This document shows, piece by piece, positions 16,344 through 24,701 of a stretch of 41,127 nt of DNA. This stretch comes from Bacteroidota bacterium (GTDB lineage Bacteria; Bacteroidota; Ignavibacteria; Kapaibacteriales; HRBIN21), in assembly GCA_030550275.1 (NCBI GenBank), contig JAUQPR010000001.1, positions 241,766 through 282,892 on the forward strand, in the 5' to 3' direction. The notes below the pieces were generated by a model. It saw only the letters and a list, made by a program, of their open reading frames with translations. It did no database searches and was not told the origin of the DNA. Position 1 is the stretch's first letter; each line of letters starts with the position of its first letter. The translations under genes were made by a program, and so were the position numbers.

Positions 16344-19300
16344 TCAGAAGCGCAGCAGGAAGCCCACGTTGACCGACCGCGGCAGTCGGTAGTTCACCTG
16401 CCGAGCGATCGTATCGCGCACCCAGCGGAGGTAGCTCTGGTACTTCTCCTCCTGCGTGACCACTCCATCGCGGTTCAGATCAGCATCCCGGCTATACAGG
16501 CGCCGCCCGAAGCTGTCGTACTGCCCCGGAGTGAGCGTCTCCGGTCGGTTCGGATCGGCTTGCTCGTACCAGTTCACGGCACTGAAGTCCCCAATGTTGC
16601 GGTTGAGGTCTATGCCATCGTAGTCCGGGCTCCCTGTCCGCTCGTACACCGCCACGGGGTGGGTCGCATTGAAGAGGTTGAAGAAATCCAGGTAGAGCTC
16701 CAGGGTGGCATTCTTGAAGCCCTCTCCGAAGAGGTCTGCCAAGGGGATCGCCCGCTGGAGGCGCATATCCACAGACCAATCCGAGGGCTGGCGGGCGCCG
16801 TTGTACTCGCCCACCTGGTTGCCTTGCCGGTCACGCCGCGTATACGGTGTCCCCGTGGCGAAGACGCCCGTGAGATTGAGCGTGGTGTTCTCCAAGATGC
16901 GCAGACCTCCGATGGAGGGACCCTCCCCCTTGCGCAGGAAGAAGGTGAGCGTGGCGTTGATGACATGACGGCGGTCGTAATCCAGGAAGTACTCCGTCAG
17001 CGGGAAGGTCTTCGTACCGGTGTAGGGGTCCTCCCCTGCCAAGATGGTTTGCCAGTACTGCGTTGTCGGACCCGAGGCGGTGCCGCGCGCGTAGGAGAGC
17101 GTGTAGTTGATATCGAAGCCGAAGTTGTCCACCGGTCGGCGGCGCAGCCGCAGCTCAACACCGCGCACATTCCCGTACTCGGCAACGGTGTACTCCGAGT
17201 ACGGGTCCGGCAGCGTCGGCACATAGCGCAAGCCCACCTGGTTGTAGATGTCCTTGTAATACGCCGTGACGTCTACGGCGAAGTCCTCCGTCAGCGCATG
17301 GGCGTAGGAGACCTGGTACTGGTTGCTGCGCTGCGTGCCCAGGTTTGGATTGCCCAGAATCTGGTTCCCGCGCAGCCGGAAGGTGTTGAGCGCATCGTAG
17401 AGGAAGTTCGGCTGCGGCATCTGCTGGAAGATGCCGTAGGCAACCGAGAGCGTGGAGCGCTCCGTGATGGGATAGTTCACCGATATGCGCGGGCTCAGCA
17501 AGAGCTTCGCCTTCGCCGGCGCAAAGAAGGCCTGCTCCTGGATGGGAATGAAGCGCTGCGACTCGGTGCGGTACTTCGCGTTGGGGTTGAAGTAGTCCAG
17601 CCGCACCCCCAGGTTGAGGATCATGCCCCGGTAGGTGAACTGGTCCTGCACGTACGCCGCCACCGTATAGGGCTTATAGGGCTTGCTGGTCAGGTCCCAG
17701 ACCTGCTGGTTCTCCGCGTAGATGTTGCCGCCCCACTCATCGGTGTAGACATCGAAGAAGGCGTTCCCATCCCAGGGCAGGCTGTTGTAGTGGCGGCGCA
17801 GTGTGAGGAAGCGCGCCTCAAATCCCGCCTTGAGCAGGTGCACCACACTGCCGGCTTCCACACGGCTGGTGATATAGCCGTCGAGCTGGAAGTAATGAGA
17901 CTTGCGGAACTCGAACGCTCGCTCGTTGCCCGCTCCGTTGAAGAAGCCCTGCAAGCCGTACGGGTTGCGCGTGCTGGTGGAATTGCTCCCACCCTCGATG
18001 TAGCCGGTGAGCGGGTTGCGAATCGGTCGCACGCTCACAACGTAGCCATCTTCGCTGATGGTCTGCCCGGTGAGCAGCGTGTAGTGGTCAATGACCTTAT
18101 CGCCCACTCCGCCACGGCGTGCTTTGGAGACGAGCGCTCCACCTTCGACCACGTAGTCATCCTGCGGATACCACAGGTCGAAGCCGCGGAAGAAGTCCGG
18201 TCGGTCGAAATTCCCCCTCTTCCACCCCACGCCGGGCTCGTACGCCAGGTAGCGGCGAGAGACCTCGTTGACGTTCCACGTGCTGGAGAAGGTGAGCTCG
18301 TAGTAGGTCGTCTGGCTCAGTGTGTGCGTAATCCGCGCCAGCGCATTGGCAACGTACTGGTCAATGACGGCGCGCTTGGCAAAGTATTCCTGGACACCAT
18401 TGGAGACGCCGTCAACGATCCCCTCATCCCGCGCGTACATCCATCCGATGGAGGGGCGCTCGTAATCGGTCAGCCCAAACATCCCCCCGAGCAGGAGGCT
18501 GATGTCCTTGGTGAGCGCGAACTTCAGCCGTGCGCTCATCGAGCGCATCCAGGTGCGGTCCTGCGGGAGCTGCCCCCAGCTATTGCCCCAGGGATCCTTG
18601 ACATCCAGCCCCGCGTTGCGGAAGTTGTTCGTCAGGTACTGCGCGCTCAGGTAGAAGGTGGAACCCTCCAGCAACGGGATCGGTCCGCCGAACGCCAGCT
18701 CGTAGTTGTACTCCTCGCGCGGCAGACGCCGCAGCCCATTGTTCGCCTTGCCGTATAGGAAGCCCACGTTGTCGGTGTAGAATCGAAGGGTCGCCTCGTA
18801 GCGGTCCGTGCGCCCGGTCTTCGTGACCGTATTGACAACGCCGCCGAGCGCATTCCCGTACTCTGCGGCGAAGCTGCCGGTGAGGACCTGCACCTCCTCG
18901 ACCGCCAGGTTCGTCACGGTCGGGAAGTAGCGGAAGCCACCGTTCCCGAAGGCGCCCACGAACTGGTCGGCGATATCGAGTCCATCGAGCCGGATTTGGG
19001 TTTCAATCGCGCGGCTCCCCCGCACGATGAAGCCGTTCCCCGCCGCCAGCACGCCCGGGGTGAGCAGCGCCACCTGCTGCACCGTCTGCCGAGGGATGCT
19101 GCGCATCTCCTCGGAGCTCACATTGCGCAGTGTGCCGATGGCGTACTTCTCCACCAGGGGCGCGCGGGCTTCGACGGTGACCTCCTGCACGCGCACGGCT
19201 TCGCTTTCAAGCTGGACGGCGATCTCGGTGGTCTGGTCCGCGGAGATGCGCACCTGGAGCCGCACTTCGCGGTAGCCGACCGCGCGCACGACCACGGTGT

Positions 19301-19508
19301 AGGTCCCCGCCGGGATATTCACGATGCTGAAGCGCCCATCCTGGCGGGCAAAGCCTCCCAGCGTGGTGCCCTCGATTCGGATTGTGGCACCCGGGATGGG
19401 CTTGCCCTCTTTATCCGTCACCCGCCCGGCAAGGATGCCGTAGATACCCGCCCACAGGCTGACCGGTAACGCCAGCACGGCAATTACCCATAGCAGCGCA
19501 CGGCGCAT
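16344..19508 (-). CDS. TonB-dependent receptor with carboxypeptidase-regulatory N-terminal domain
   Basis: The 1054-residue product starts with a signal peptide (to about residue 20). A carboxypeptidase-D regulatory-like domain (about 25-115: GRVTDKEGKPIPGATI...GTYTVVVRAVGY) and the plug (about 120-240, with LDGLDIAD and GNALGGVVNTVTK) follow. The large beta-barrel ends in FLLRF, the usual terminal Phe for outer-membrane insertion. Family members import substrates using TonB energy or act as SusC-like surface proteins; no substrate can be read here. An EF-hand-type loop DLNRDGVVTQEE (about residues 1010-1021) lies near the barrel end. It is the first gene of a three-gene operon with the secreted 1272-residue protein and the PorV-type protein. 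Confidence 0.93.
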   Translation of the reverse strand: MRRALLWVIAVLALPVSLWAGIYGILAGRVTDKEGKPIPGATIRIEGTTLGGFARQDGRFSIVNIPAGTYTVVVRAVGYREVRLQVRISADQTTEIAVQLESEAVRVQEVTVEARAPLVEKYAIGTLRNVSSEEMRSIPRQTVQQVALLTPGVLAAGNGFIVRGSRAIETQIRLDGLDIADQFVGAFGNGGFRYFPTVTNLAVEEVQVLTGSFAAEYGNALGGVVNTVTKTGRTDRYEATLRFYTDNVGFLYGKANNGLRRLPREEYNYELAFGGPIPLLEGSTFYLSAQYLTNNFRNAGLDVKDPWGNSWGQLPQDRTWMRSMSARLKFALTKDISLLLGGMFGLTDYERPSIGWMYARDEGIVDGVSNGVQEYFAKRAVIDQYVANALARITHTLSQTTYYELTFSSTWNVNEVSRRYLAYEPGVGWKRGNFDRPDFFRGFDLWYPQDDYVVEGGALVSKARRGGVGDKVIDHYTLLTGQTISEDGYVVSVRPIRNPLTGYIEGGSNSTSTRNPYGLQGFFNGAGNERAFEFRKSHYFQLDGYITSRVEAGSVVHLLKAGFEARFLTLRRHYNSLPWDGNAFFDVYTDEWGGNIYAENQQVWDLTSKPYKPYTVAAYVQDQFTYRGMILNLGVRLDYFNPNAKYRTESQRFIPIQEQAFFAPAKAKLLLSPRISVNYPITERSTLSVAYGIFQQMPQPNFLYDALNTFRLRGNQILGNPNLGTQRSNQYQVSYAHALTEDFAVDVTAYYKDIYNQVGLRYVPTLPDPYSEYTVAEYGNVRGVELRLRRRPVDNFGFDINYTLSYARGTASGPTTQYWQTILAGEDPYTGTKTFPLTEYFLDYDRRHVINATLTFFLRKGEGPSIGGLRILENTTLNLTGVFATGTPYTRRDRQGNQVGEYNGARQPSDWSVDMRLQRAIPLADLFGEGFKNATLELYLDFFNLFNATHPVAVYERTGSPDYDGIDLNRNIGDFSAVNWYEQADPNRPETLTPGQYDSFGRRLYSRDADLNRDGVVTQEEKYQSYLRWVRDTIARQVNYRLPRSVNVGFLLRF

Positions 19509-19552
19509 TGCACTTCCTCTGCGTTGTAGGACTTACACCCGTTGCAGAAGGG

Positions 19553-19591
19553 AGCAGCCGCTCCCGAGCGCGGCTCCCGGAAGCGGCTGCT
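19553..19591 (-). terminator. Hairpin after the Asp-box T9SS protein
   Basis: AGCAGCCGCT (19553-19562) and AGCGGCTGCT (19582-19591) are perfect 10-bp arms with a 19-base loop that can pair further inside (GAGC/GCTC). It lies just after the minus-strand stop at 19600. On the minus strand the stem is followed by CCCTTCTGC, a poor T-tract. It separates this gene from the TonB operon and probably ends or limits transcription. Confidence 0.5.
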
Positions 19592-19599
19592 GTATTCGC

Positions 19600-21567
19600 T
19601 TAGCGCACGATGACCACCGGCTGCACCTGAACGTGCCCGTTGAAGCTGAGCTTGAGGTAGTACGTCCCCGCCGCCATCCCCGTCGGCAGCGGCACCGTAC
19701 GCAGCGCCTGGGCAGGGATCCAGCCCTCGTACAATGTGCTCAGCCGGGTGCCCAGAGCATCGTACAGCTCCAGCCGCGCCTGACCGGCTTCCCGAGCCAG
19801 GAGCTGCGCCTGCCCACCGAGGGTGACGGGATTGGGGTAGACCGTGAGCGTTGCCCCCGCCGTTGGGGTTGGCTCGGCAACGCTTGCTGGCAGCGCATGG
19901 GCGTAGAAGTAGATATCATCCGGCGGCAGCGTGGGATCGTTCAATGCCGTCCCAGGGCGTGTGCCCGCCTGGTACACAATGAATGCCCACCCCGCCGCGC
20001 TCCCCTGAGCCGGCACCGTGGGATAGGCGGCGTCGATCCCCTCCGGTGTCAGGTCCACCGGCGTCGTCCAGCTCGTATCGCTTGCTTTCGCCGTCAGGTA
20101 CAGGTGACCGTAGGAGTATGTCACTGTCGCATCGCCCTCCTGCACCTGGACTGTATCGCCGGGCTTGACGGAGACGTAGACGGCGTAGATCTGCCCCTGT
20201 GCATCCCGCCCCAGCACAATCCAGCGGGTGTAGCCCTCCCCGTAGCGCAGATGGCGAGGTGAAGGTGTCCCCGCTTCCACCGAGCTCCCCGCAGGCGGGG
20301 CAATCAAGCTCACTGAGGGCTCCGCTGCGCCCGGTGCCCAGTACCCATAGAGCCCTCCAACGCTGAGGTAGGCTCCCTCCTGAATAGCCGCAGCCTCAAA
20401 CGGGTCCACCGTGTCACCGCGCTGGATTCCCCTACCCTGCAGATAGGTTGGGATGATGGTCGCGGCAAGGTGCCACCCACCGTCTGGGTCCGCCAGCACG
20501 CTCATCACCGCAAGCGTGGGGATGGTATCGGTGTGGAAGGAGACCGTATCGGGCGGCACGAGCGAATCCACGTACACCTTGCTGTACTGCTGGAGCATGA
20601 GCAGCTGCGGCGCGCTCCAGGTCTGCCCACCATCGGTGGAGACGCGCACCACCAACCCCGCGGGGATCCCCGCAGCGTAGTCCTCCGAGTAGTATACCAC
20701 GACCACCGTGTTCCCGGCTGCGCTGATGGCGTAGGCATCACCCCCGGCACCCGATGGGGCAGCGCCGCCGACCGCGTCCGGTCCGGAGAGGAGCACCTCA
20801 TCCGACCAGGTCGCACCGCCATCGGTAGAGCGGATGTAGCCGACTTGTCCAGCCTTAGCTCCACCGCTGTAGGAGTAGATTGCATGCAGTGTGCCATTCT
20901 GGTCAATGACAAGGCGCGGCCAGAGCGCACCGCTCGGTGCTACAGCACTTGTCTGCCACCCCTCGTCCAGCACCCCACCGTTCTTGCTGAACTGCAGCCT
21001 GCCACCACCATGGGAGAGGATGCCCACAGCGCCGTCGGGCAGTCCAATCAGCGCGGGCCAGCCCGTGCGGACGGATTCAATTCGCTGCCATCCCCGCTGC
21101 GTTGGTACTGCCTGCGGTGCCGAAGGATCGGAGACATCCACTGCGGCGTAGTACGAACCGCGGTCGCGCCATCCGGAATCCGGAACATCCGTTGCCGCCA
21201 TCCAGACAACCTGCACGATATTCTCTCCGGCAGCGTACGCCATGCGGTTCTGGATGGAGAAGTTGGTCTGGTAGTCGTAGGTCGTGTAGCCAATCTTCAC
21301 CCCTGGCGGCGTCTGCTGCAGCCGTGCGGGCAAGCGTCCAAAGCGCTGAGCTGCAGCACCATTGCACGCAAACCGCTGGTTGAGCTTCAGGGGAGTCGGA
21401 AGCGTTGCTGCCACGAACTGCTCCGCCCGCAGGTAGGGTCGCAGCTCCTGTACTGCTGTGCTCTTCTTCCACTGCAGCACCGTCGGCACCCCCTGCCCGC
21501 TTCCCGCCATTGCCGCGACAGCTCCCCCAGTCGCCAGCAGCAACGCAAGTCGAAGTAAGCGGACCAT
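19600..21567 (-). CDS. Secreted Asp-box (sialidase-like repeat) protein with T9SS sorting domain
   Basis: This encodes 655 residues. The ATG at 21567 follows AAGGG at good spacing and gives a signal peptide (LLRLALLLATGGAVAAMA); a longer frame begins eight codons upstream. The middle is a predicted beta-propeller with at least two Asp-box motifs (STDGGATWS and STDGGQTWS), typical of sialidase/BNR-repeat proteins; I see no sialidase catalytic set, so it may be binding or structural. The last 80 residues (LTVYPNPVTLGGQAQLLA, then LYDALGTRLSTLYEG, MAAGTYYLKL, ending VVIVR) are a textbook T9SS type-A sorting domain. It is transcribed alone or with the anti-sigma gene upstream. Confidence 0.88.
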   Translation of the reverse strand: MVRLLRLALLLATGGAVAAMAGSGQGVPTVLQWKKSTAVQELRPYLRAEQFVAATLPTPLKLNQRFACNGAAAQRFGRLPARLQQTPPGVKIGYTTYDYQTNFSIQNRMAYAAGENIVQVVWMAATDVPDSGWRDRGSYYAAVDVSDPSAPQAVPTQRGWQRIESVRTGWPALIGLPDGAVGILSHGGGRLQFSKNGGVLDEGWQTSAVAPSGALWPRLVIDQNGTLHAIYSYSGGAKAGQVGYIRSTDGGATWSDEVLLSGPDAVGGAAPSGAGGDAYAISAAGNTVVVVYYSEDYAAGIPAGLVVRVSTDGGQTWSAPQLLMLQQYSKVYVDSLVPPDTVSFHTDTIPTLAVMSVLADPDGGWHLAATIIPTYLQGRGIQRGDTVDPFEAAAIQEGAYLSVGGLYGYWAPGAAEPSVSLIAPPAGSSVEAGTPSPRHLRYGEGYTRWIVLGRDAQGQIYAVYVSVKPGDTVQVQEGDATVTYSYGHLYLTAKASDTSWTTPVDLTPEGIDAAYPTVPAQGSAAGWAFIVYQAGTRPGTALNDPTLPPDDIYFYAHALPASVAEPTPTAGATLTVYPNPVTLGGQAQLLAREAGQARLELYDALGTRLSTLYEGWIPAQALRTVPLPTGMAAGTYYLKLSFNGHVQVQPVVIVR

Positions 21568-21609
21568 TGCAGTACCCTTGTTGTGGAACATTTACCCCAA
21601 CTGCCGGCG

Positions 21610-21617
21610 CTAATATA
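21610..21617 (-). promoter_or_regulatory. Possible -7 box upstream of the Asp-box protein
   Basis: On the minus strand TATATTAG matches TAnnTTTG with one mismatch and also resembles a sigma-70 -10 (TATATT). It lies 42 bases upstream of the ATG at 21567. No convincing upstream element is seen. Confidence 0.3.
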
Positions 21618-21644
21618 GCCACTTCTGGGCTCTTGTGGTGCAGA

Positions 21645-22817
21645 CTACAGCTCCAGCCACATCCCCGCGCCCAGCGTGGTCCATACACTGGGCTGGCGCA
21701 CAAGCCATCGGGCATCGGCGCTGAGAGCGATGCCTATACCGCTTGCCCCAATGCGCTGGCGCCAATGGAGCCCAGCCGTCAGCAGCGGCATCTCCGAGGA
21801 GAGACCGGCTCCCAGGCGTGCGCCCAACGCCATCGCATCCGTCCGCAGCAAGGTGCGCGTGTACAACACCGCTCCCCAGAGGAGCTGCTCCGGCACCGCC
21901 GCAGGCAGCGATGGGAGGACCTGTTCATTCGGGGAAAGAGGCGTGAATTCATACTGCTCCGGGGGCGGGAACGAGGTGGTCGGCTGCTGCCCCTGGATGC
22001 TCCCCCCGGAGCGGAGCGCCAAGCTCTGGGGCTCGGGAGCCGCGCGGTGCGGACGCAGCAGCATCCCGACCTCGATGCCGATGTAGCCCTCTGCACCGAG
22101 CTCATACAGCACCGCCTGCGTCAGCAGAATCCCGTCCTTGAAGGTCCCGACCGGCTTTGCCACTGCGCCGGAGAGCAGCATTCCCGTCGGCACCGAAGGG
22201 CGCTGCCGCTCGCCCACGCCAGCCGCCTGCGGTGAGGGAGCCGGAACGCGCGCTACAGGCAGCAACGGCTGCGCACTCGGCAGCAGCTCCTGCGCAAGCA
22301 CAGGCGCAGGACGGAGCTCCACTGCCGCCTGCTGCGGCGGCTCGGAGGACTCTATGCTCTCCACGCTCGGCGACCGCACCGCCAGCGCCAAACGCTTTGG
22401 GCGGGAAGCTCTTTGCACGGGCTGCGCCAGTGCGCGGACGGGTTGTTGGGGCTCAACGGAGCGCTCCAATTGCAGCGCCTGCTCAAAGGGCACACGCTGC
22501 TCCCGTCCGAGCGGGACGGCGCACAGCAGCAGCCAGAGCAGCAACAAGCTCAGCTGCCACGAGCGCCGTCGGGGCGCAGGAGCCGCAACCGGCTCCCGAT
22601 GCATTCGCTCCAGTACTGCGTGCTCGACCCGATGTAGCAGAGGCTCCGTCGGCGCGAGTGTCTCCGCATCGCGGCGCAGCTCGATGTAGAGCGAAAGCAC
22701 CGCTTCGTAGAGCTGGCGTGCCTGCTCATCGCGGGCAATCAGCTCGCGCAGGAGCTGGTCCTCTTCGGGCGTGAGCTCGCCGTCAATGTATCCCCAGATG
22801 AGCCGTTCAACGTCCAT
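21645..22817 (-). CDS. Anti-sigma factor with barrel-like C-terminal domain
   Basis: This 390-residue product is encoded directly after, and overlapping by 11 bases, an ECF sigma factor, which indicates it is its anti-sigma factor. The N-terminal 50 residues (LIWGYIDGELTPEEDQLLREL, DEQARQLYEAV) resemble the cytoplasmic sigma-binding domain of anti-sigma factors. No zinc-binding HxxxCxxC is present. A single membrane helix lies at about 86-104 (LSLLLLWLLLCAVPLG). A Pro/Gln/Ala-rich linker of about 120 residues follows, then a C-terminal 150 residues with alternating strands ending GAGMWLEL, which look like outer-membrane beta-barrel strands. That end is unusual for an anti-sigma factor and may sense envelope assembly. 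Confidence 0.75.
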   Translation of the reverse strand: MDVERLIWGYIDGELTPEEDQLLRELIARDEQARQLYEAVLSLYIELRRDAETLAPTEPLLHRVEHAVLERMHREPVAAPAPRRRSWQLSLLLLWLLLCAVPLGREQRVPFEQALQLERSVEPQQPVRALAQPVQRASRPKRLALAVRSPSVESIESSEPPQQAAVELRPAPVLAQELLPSAQPLLPVARVPAPSPQAAGVGERQRPSVPTGMLLSGAVAKPVGTFKDGILLTQAVLYELGAEGYIGIEVGMLLRPHRAAPEPQSLALRSGGSIQGQQPTTSFPPPEQYEFTPLSPNEQVLPSLPAAVPEQLLWGAVLYTRTLLRTDAMALGARLGAGLSSEMPLLTAGLHWRQRIGASGIGIALSADARWLVRQPSVWTTLGAGMWLEL

Positions 22818-23424
22818 GGCGCTCCTGCAGCAGGAGGGCTAACCATTTCCGCAGTAGCTGTCGGGCTCGGTACACGCGCACCCGCGCCGTTCCCTCCTCA
22901 ATGCCCAGGATGGCGGCGATTTCGGCGTAGGAGCACTCCTCGTACTCGCGCAGCAGCAGCACCGTGCGCAGCGATTCCGGCAAGCGCAGCAGGGCGCGCT
23001 GCACCTGCTCCCGCAGGTAGGGGTCCTCTTCGCCATCGCTTCCGTCGCGTGCAGGGTCCTCCTCCAGCGGCTCTGGAAGCCTCCGGCGGCGGTAGTTGAT
23101 GCAGACCCGCTGGGCAATCCGGAAGAGCCACACGCGGAAGCTTCCCCCACGGAACTCCCGCCGATGCTCATAGACCCGCAGCCACACATCCTGGAAGGCA
23201 TCTTCGGCAAGCGCTGCATCGCCGAGCAGCCGCGCACAGAAGCGGTACACCCCGCGAGCGTACCTCCCGTAGAGCACCTGGAAGGCGCTTGGGTCCCCAT
23301 TGCAGAACGCTTGCAGCAGTGCAGCGTCATCCGGACCGCAGGGAGCCGATGCCGGCGGCAGCTTCACGCGGCTCTCCGTGCACGGTGGAACCCGACTTCG
23401 GTCAAGAGCAACAGACACACTCAC
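22807..23424 (-). CDS. ECF-type RNA polymerase sigma factor
   Basis: This encodes 205 residues with both ECF regions. Region 2 contains LAEDAFQDVWLRVYEHR and FRVWLFRIAQRVCINYRRRR. Region 4 contains LPESLRTVLLLREYEECSYAEIAAILGI followed by GTARVRVYRARQLLRKWL, the helix-turn-helix for the -35 element. The N-terminal 30 residues are poorly conserved, so the true start could be a little later. It starts 11 bases after hutI and overlaps the anti-sigma gene by 11 bases. It probably directs envelope- or secretion-related genes, as ECF factors with membrane anti-sigma partners do; targets cannot be read from this window. Confidence 0.92.
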   Translation of the reverse strand: MSVSVALDRSRVPPCTESRVKLPPASAPCGPDDAALLQAFCNGDPSAFQVLYGRYARGVYRFCARLLGDAALAEDAFQDVWLRVYEHRREFRGGSFRVWLFRIAQRVCINYRRRRLPEPLEEDPARDGSDGEEDPYLREQVQRALLRLPESLRTVLLLREYEECSYAEIAAILGIEEGTARVRVYRARQLLRKWLALLLQERHGR

Positions 23425-23435
23425 CCACCGTCGCG

Positions 23436-24701
23436 TTACAACTCCGGCGCGCTCCAGACCCGTTCTCCTCCGATCCAGACCTCGGCAACGTGGTTGACGC
23501 CGAAGTGGTAGACCATCTCGGCAAAGTCGCTGAGCCGAAGTACAAGGAAATCCGCGAGCTTGCCCACCTCCAAGCTTCCCAGCTCTGCTGAGCGATCCAG
23601 CGCTGCCGCACCGTTGAGCGTTGCTGCGGTCAGAGCTTCAGCGGGCAACATCCGCATCTGCTGACATGCCAGCGAGAGCACCATCTGCATGTTCTCGCAC
23701 AGGCAGGAGCCAGGATTGCAATCCGTTGCCAGGGCAACGGGGACTCCAGCGGCAATCAGTCGGCGCGCCGGGGCGTAGGGCAGTCCCAGCGTGTACGCCG
23801 TGCCCGGCAGCAGTGTGGCGATGGTTCCGGAGCGGCGCAGCGCTTCGATGCCGGCATCGGAGATGTAGAGGAGATGGTCTGCCGAGCGTGCCCCCAGCCG
23901 CGCTGCTAACTCCGCTGCGCCGAAGGGGCTGAGCTCATCGGCATGGAGCCGCAGCCCCAGCCCGTATTGCTGCGCCGTCGAGAGGATCTGTTCGGCTTCG
24001 TGCAGTGTGAAGTAGCCCTCATCGGCAAAGACGTCGCAGTACTCGGCAAGCCCCTCAGCAGCCACCGCTGGAATCATCTCCTTGCAGAGCAGCTCCACGT
24101 AGCGATGGCGCTGTGTGGCGTATTCGGGGGGAATGGCATGCGCTCCGAGGAAGGTTGCAACGATGCGCAGCGGGAGCATCCGACGCAGCTCTTGGATGGC
24201 GCGCAGCATCTTGAGTTCGGACTCCAGGTCAAGCCCGTAGCCGCTTTTGATTTCGATGGTGGTCGTCCCATGGTGCAGCGCGCTCTGCAGCAACGGCTGC
24301 GCCGCCTGTAGGAGCTGCTCCAGGCTGGCAGCGCGGACCGCCTGGACCGTTGCCCAGATGCCACCGCCGGCAGCGGCAATCTGCTGGTAGCTGTACCCGC
24401 GCAGTCGCAGCAGGAACTCCTGCAGGCGCGACCCGGCAAAGAGGGCATGCGTATGGGAGTCCACAAACCCAGGCACCACCACCCGCCCCTTGGCATCCAC
24501 CGCCGTATCCCAATGGAGCTTGCCCTGCCCCTGCAGGGCACGCGCCTCCTCCAGTGTCCCAATCCAGAGGATCCGCTCGGCGAAGAGCATCGCGGCATCG
24601 GAGCGGATTCCCAGCTCCTGCATCGCCTCACCGGCTTTGACTGGCTGCCCCTCGGCGGCGACCGTGACCAACTGCCCGATGTTGTACAGCAGCGTTGCCA
24701 T
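23436..24701 (-). CDS. hutI: Imidazolonepropionase
   Basis: The 421-residue product hydrolyses imidazolone-5-propionate to N-formimino-L-glutamate, the third step of histidine degradation. It is an amidohydrolase: metal-binding HTH in PGFVDSHTHALFAG, KSGYGLDLESELKML, FLGAHAIPPEY, HADELSPFG and ATDCNPGS are HutI signatures. The length is typical. Its ATG (24701-24699) abuts the manC stop, so it is translated in that operon. hutH lies 18 kb away on the other strand, and neither hutU nor hutG/hutF is in the window. Its association with manC and a sigma factor is unusual. Confidence 0.95.
   Translation of the reverse strand: MATLLYNIGQLVTVAAEGQPVKAGEAMQELGIRSDAAMLFAERILWIGTLEEARALQGQGKLHWDTAVDAKGRVVVPGFVDSHTHALFAGSRLQEFLLRLRGYSYQQIAAAGGGIWATVQAVRAASLEQLLQAAQPLLQSALHHGTTTIEIKSGYGLDLESELKMLRAIQELRRMLPLRIVATFLGAHAIPPEYATQRHRYVELLCKEMIPAVAAEGLAEYCDVFADEGYFTLHEAEQILSTAQQYGLGLRLHADELSPFGAAELAARLGARSADHLLYISDAGIEALRRSGTIATLLPGTAYTLGLPYAPARRLIAAGVPVALATDCNPGSCLCENMQMVLSLACQQMRMLPAEALTAATLNGAAALDRSAELGSLEVGKLADFLVLRLSDFAEMVYHFGVNHVAEVWIGGERVWSAPEL

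Noticed and set aside
16266-18758. Plus-strand open frame of 830 codons opposite the TonB receptor
   Set aside because: Length is due to high GC; the translation is Val/Glu/Arg-rich without domains, and the receptor on the other strand is unambiguous.
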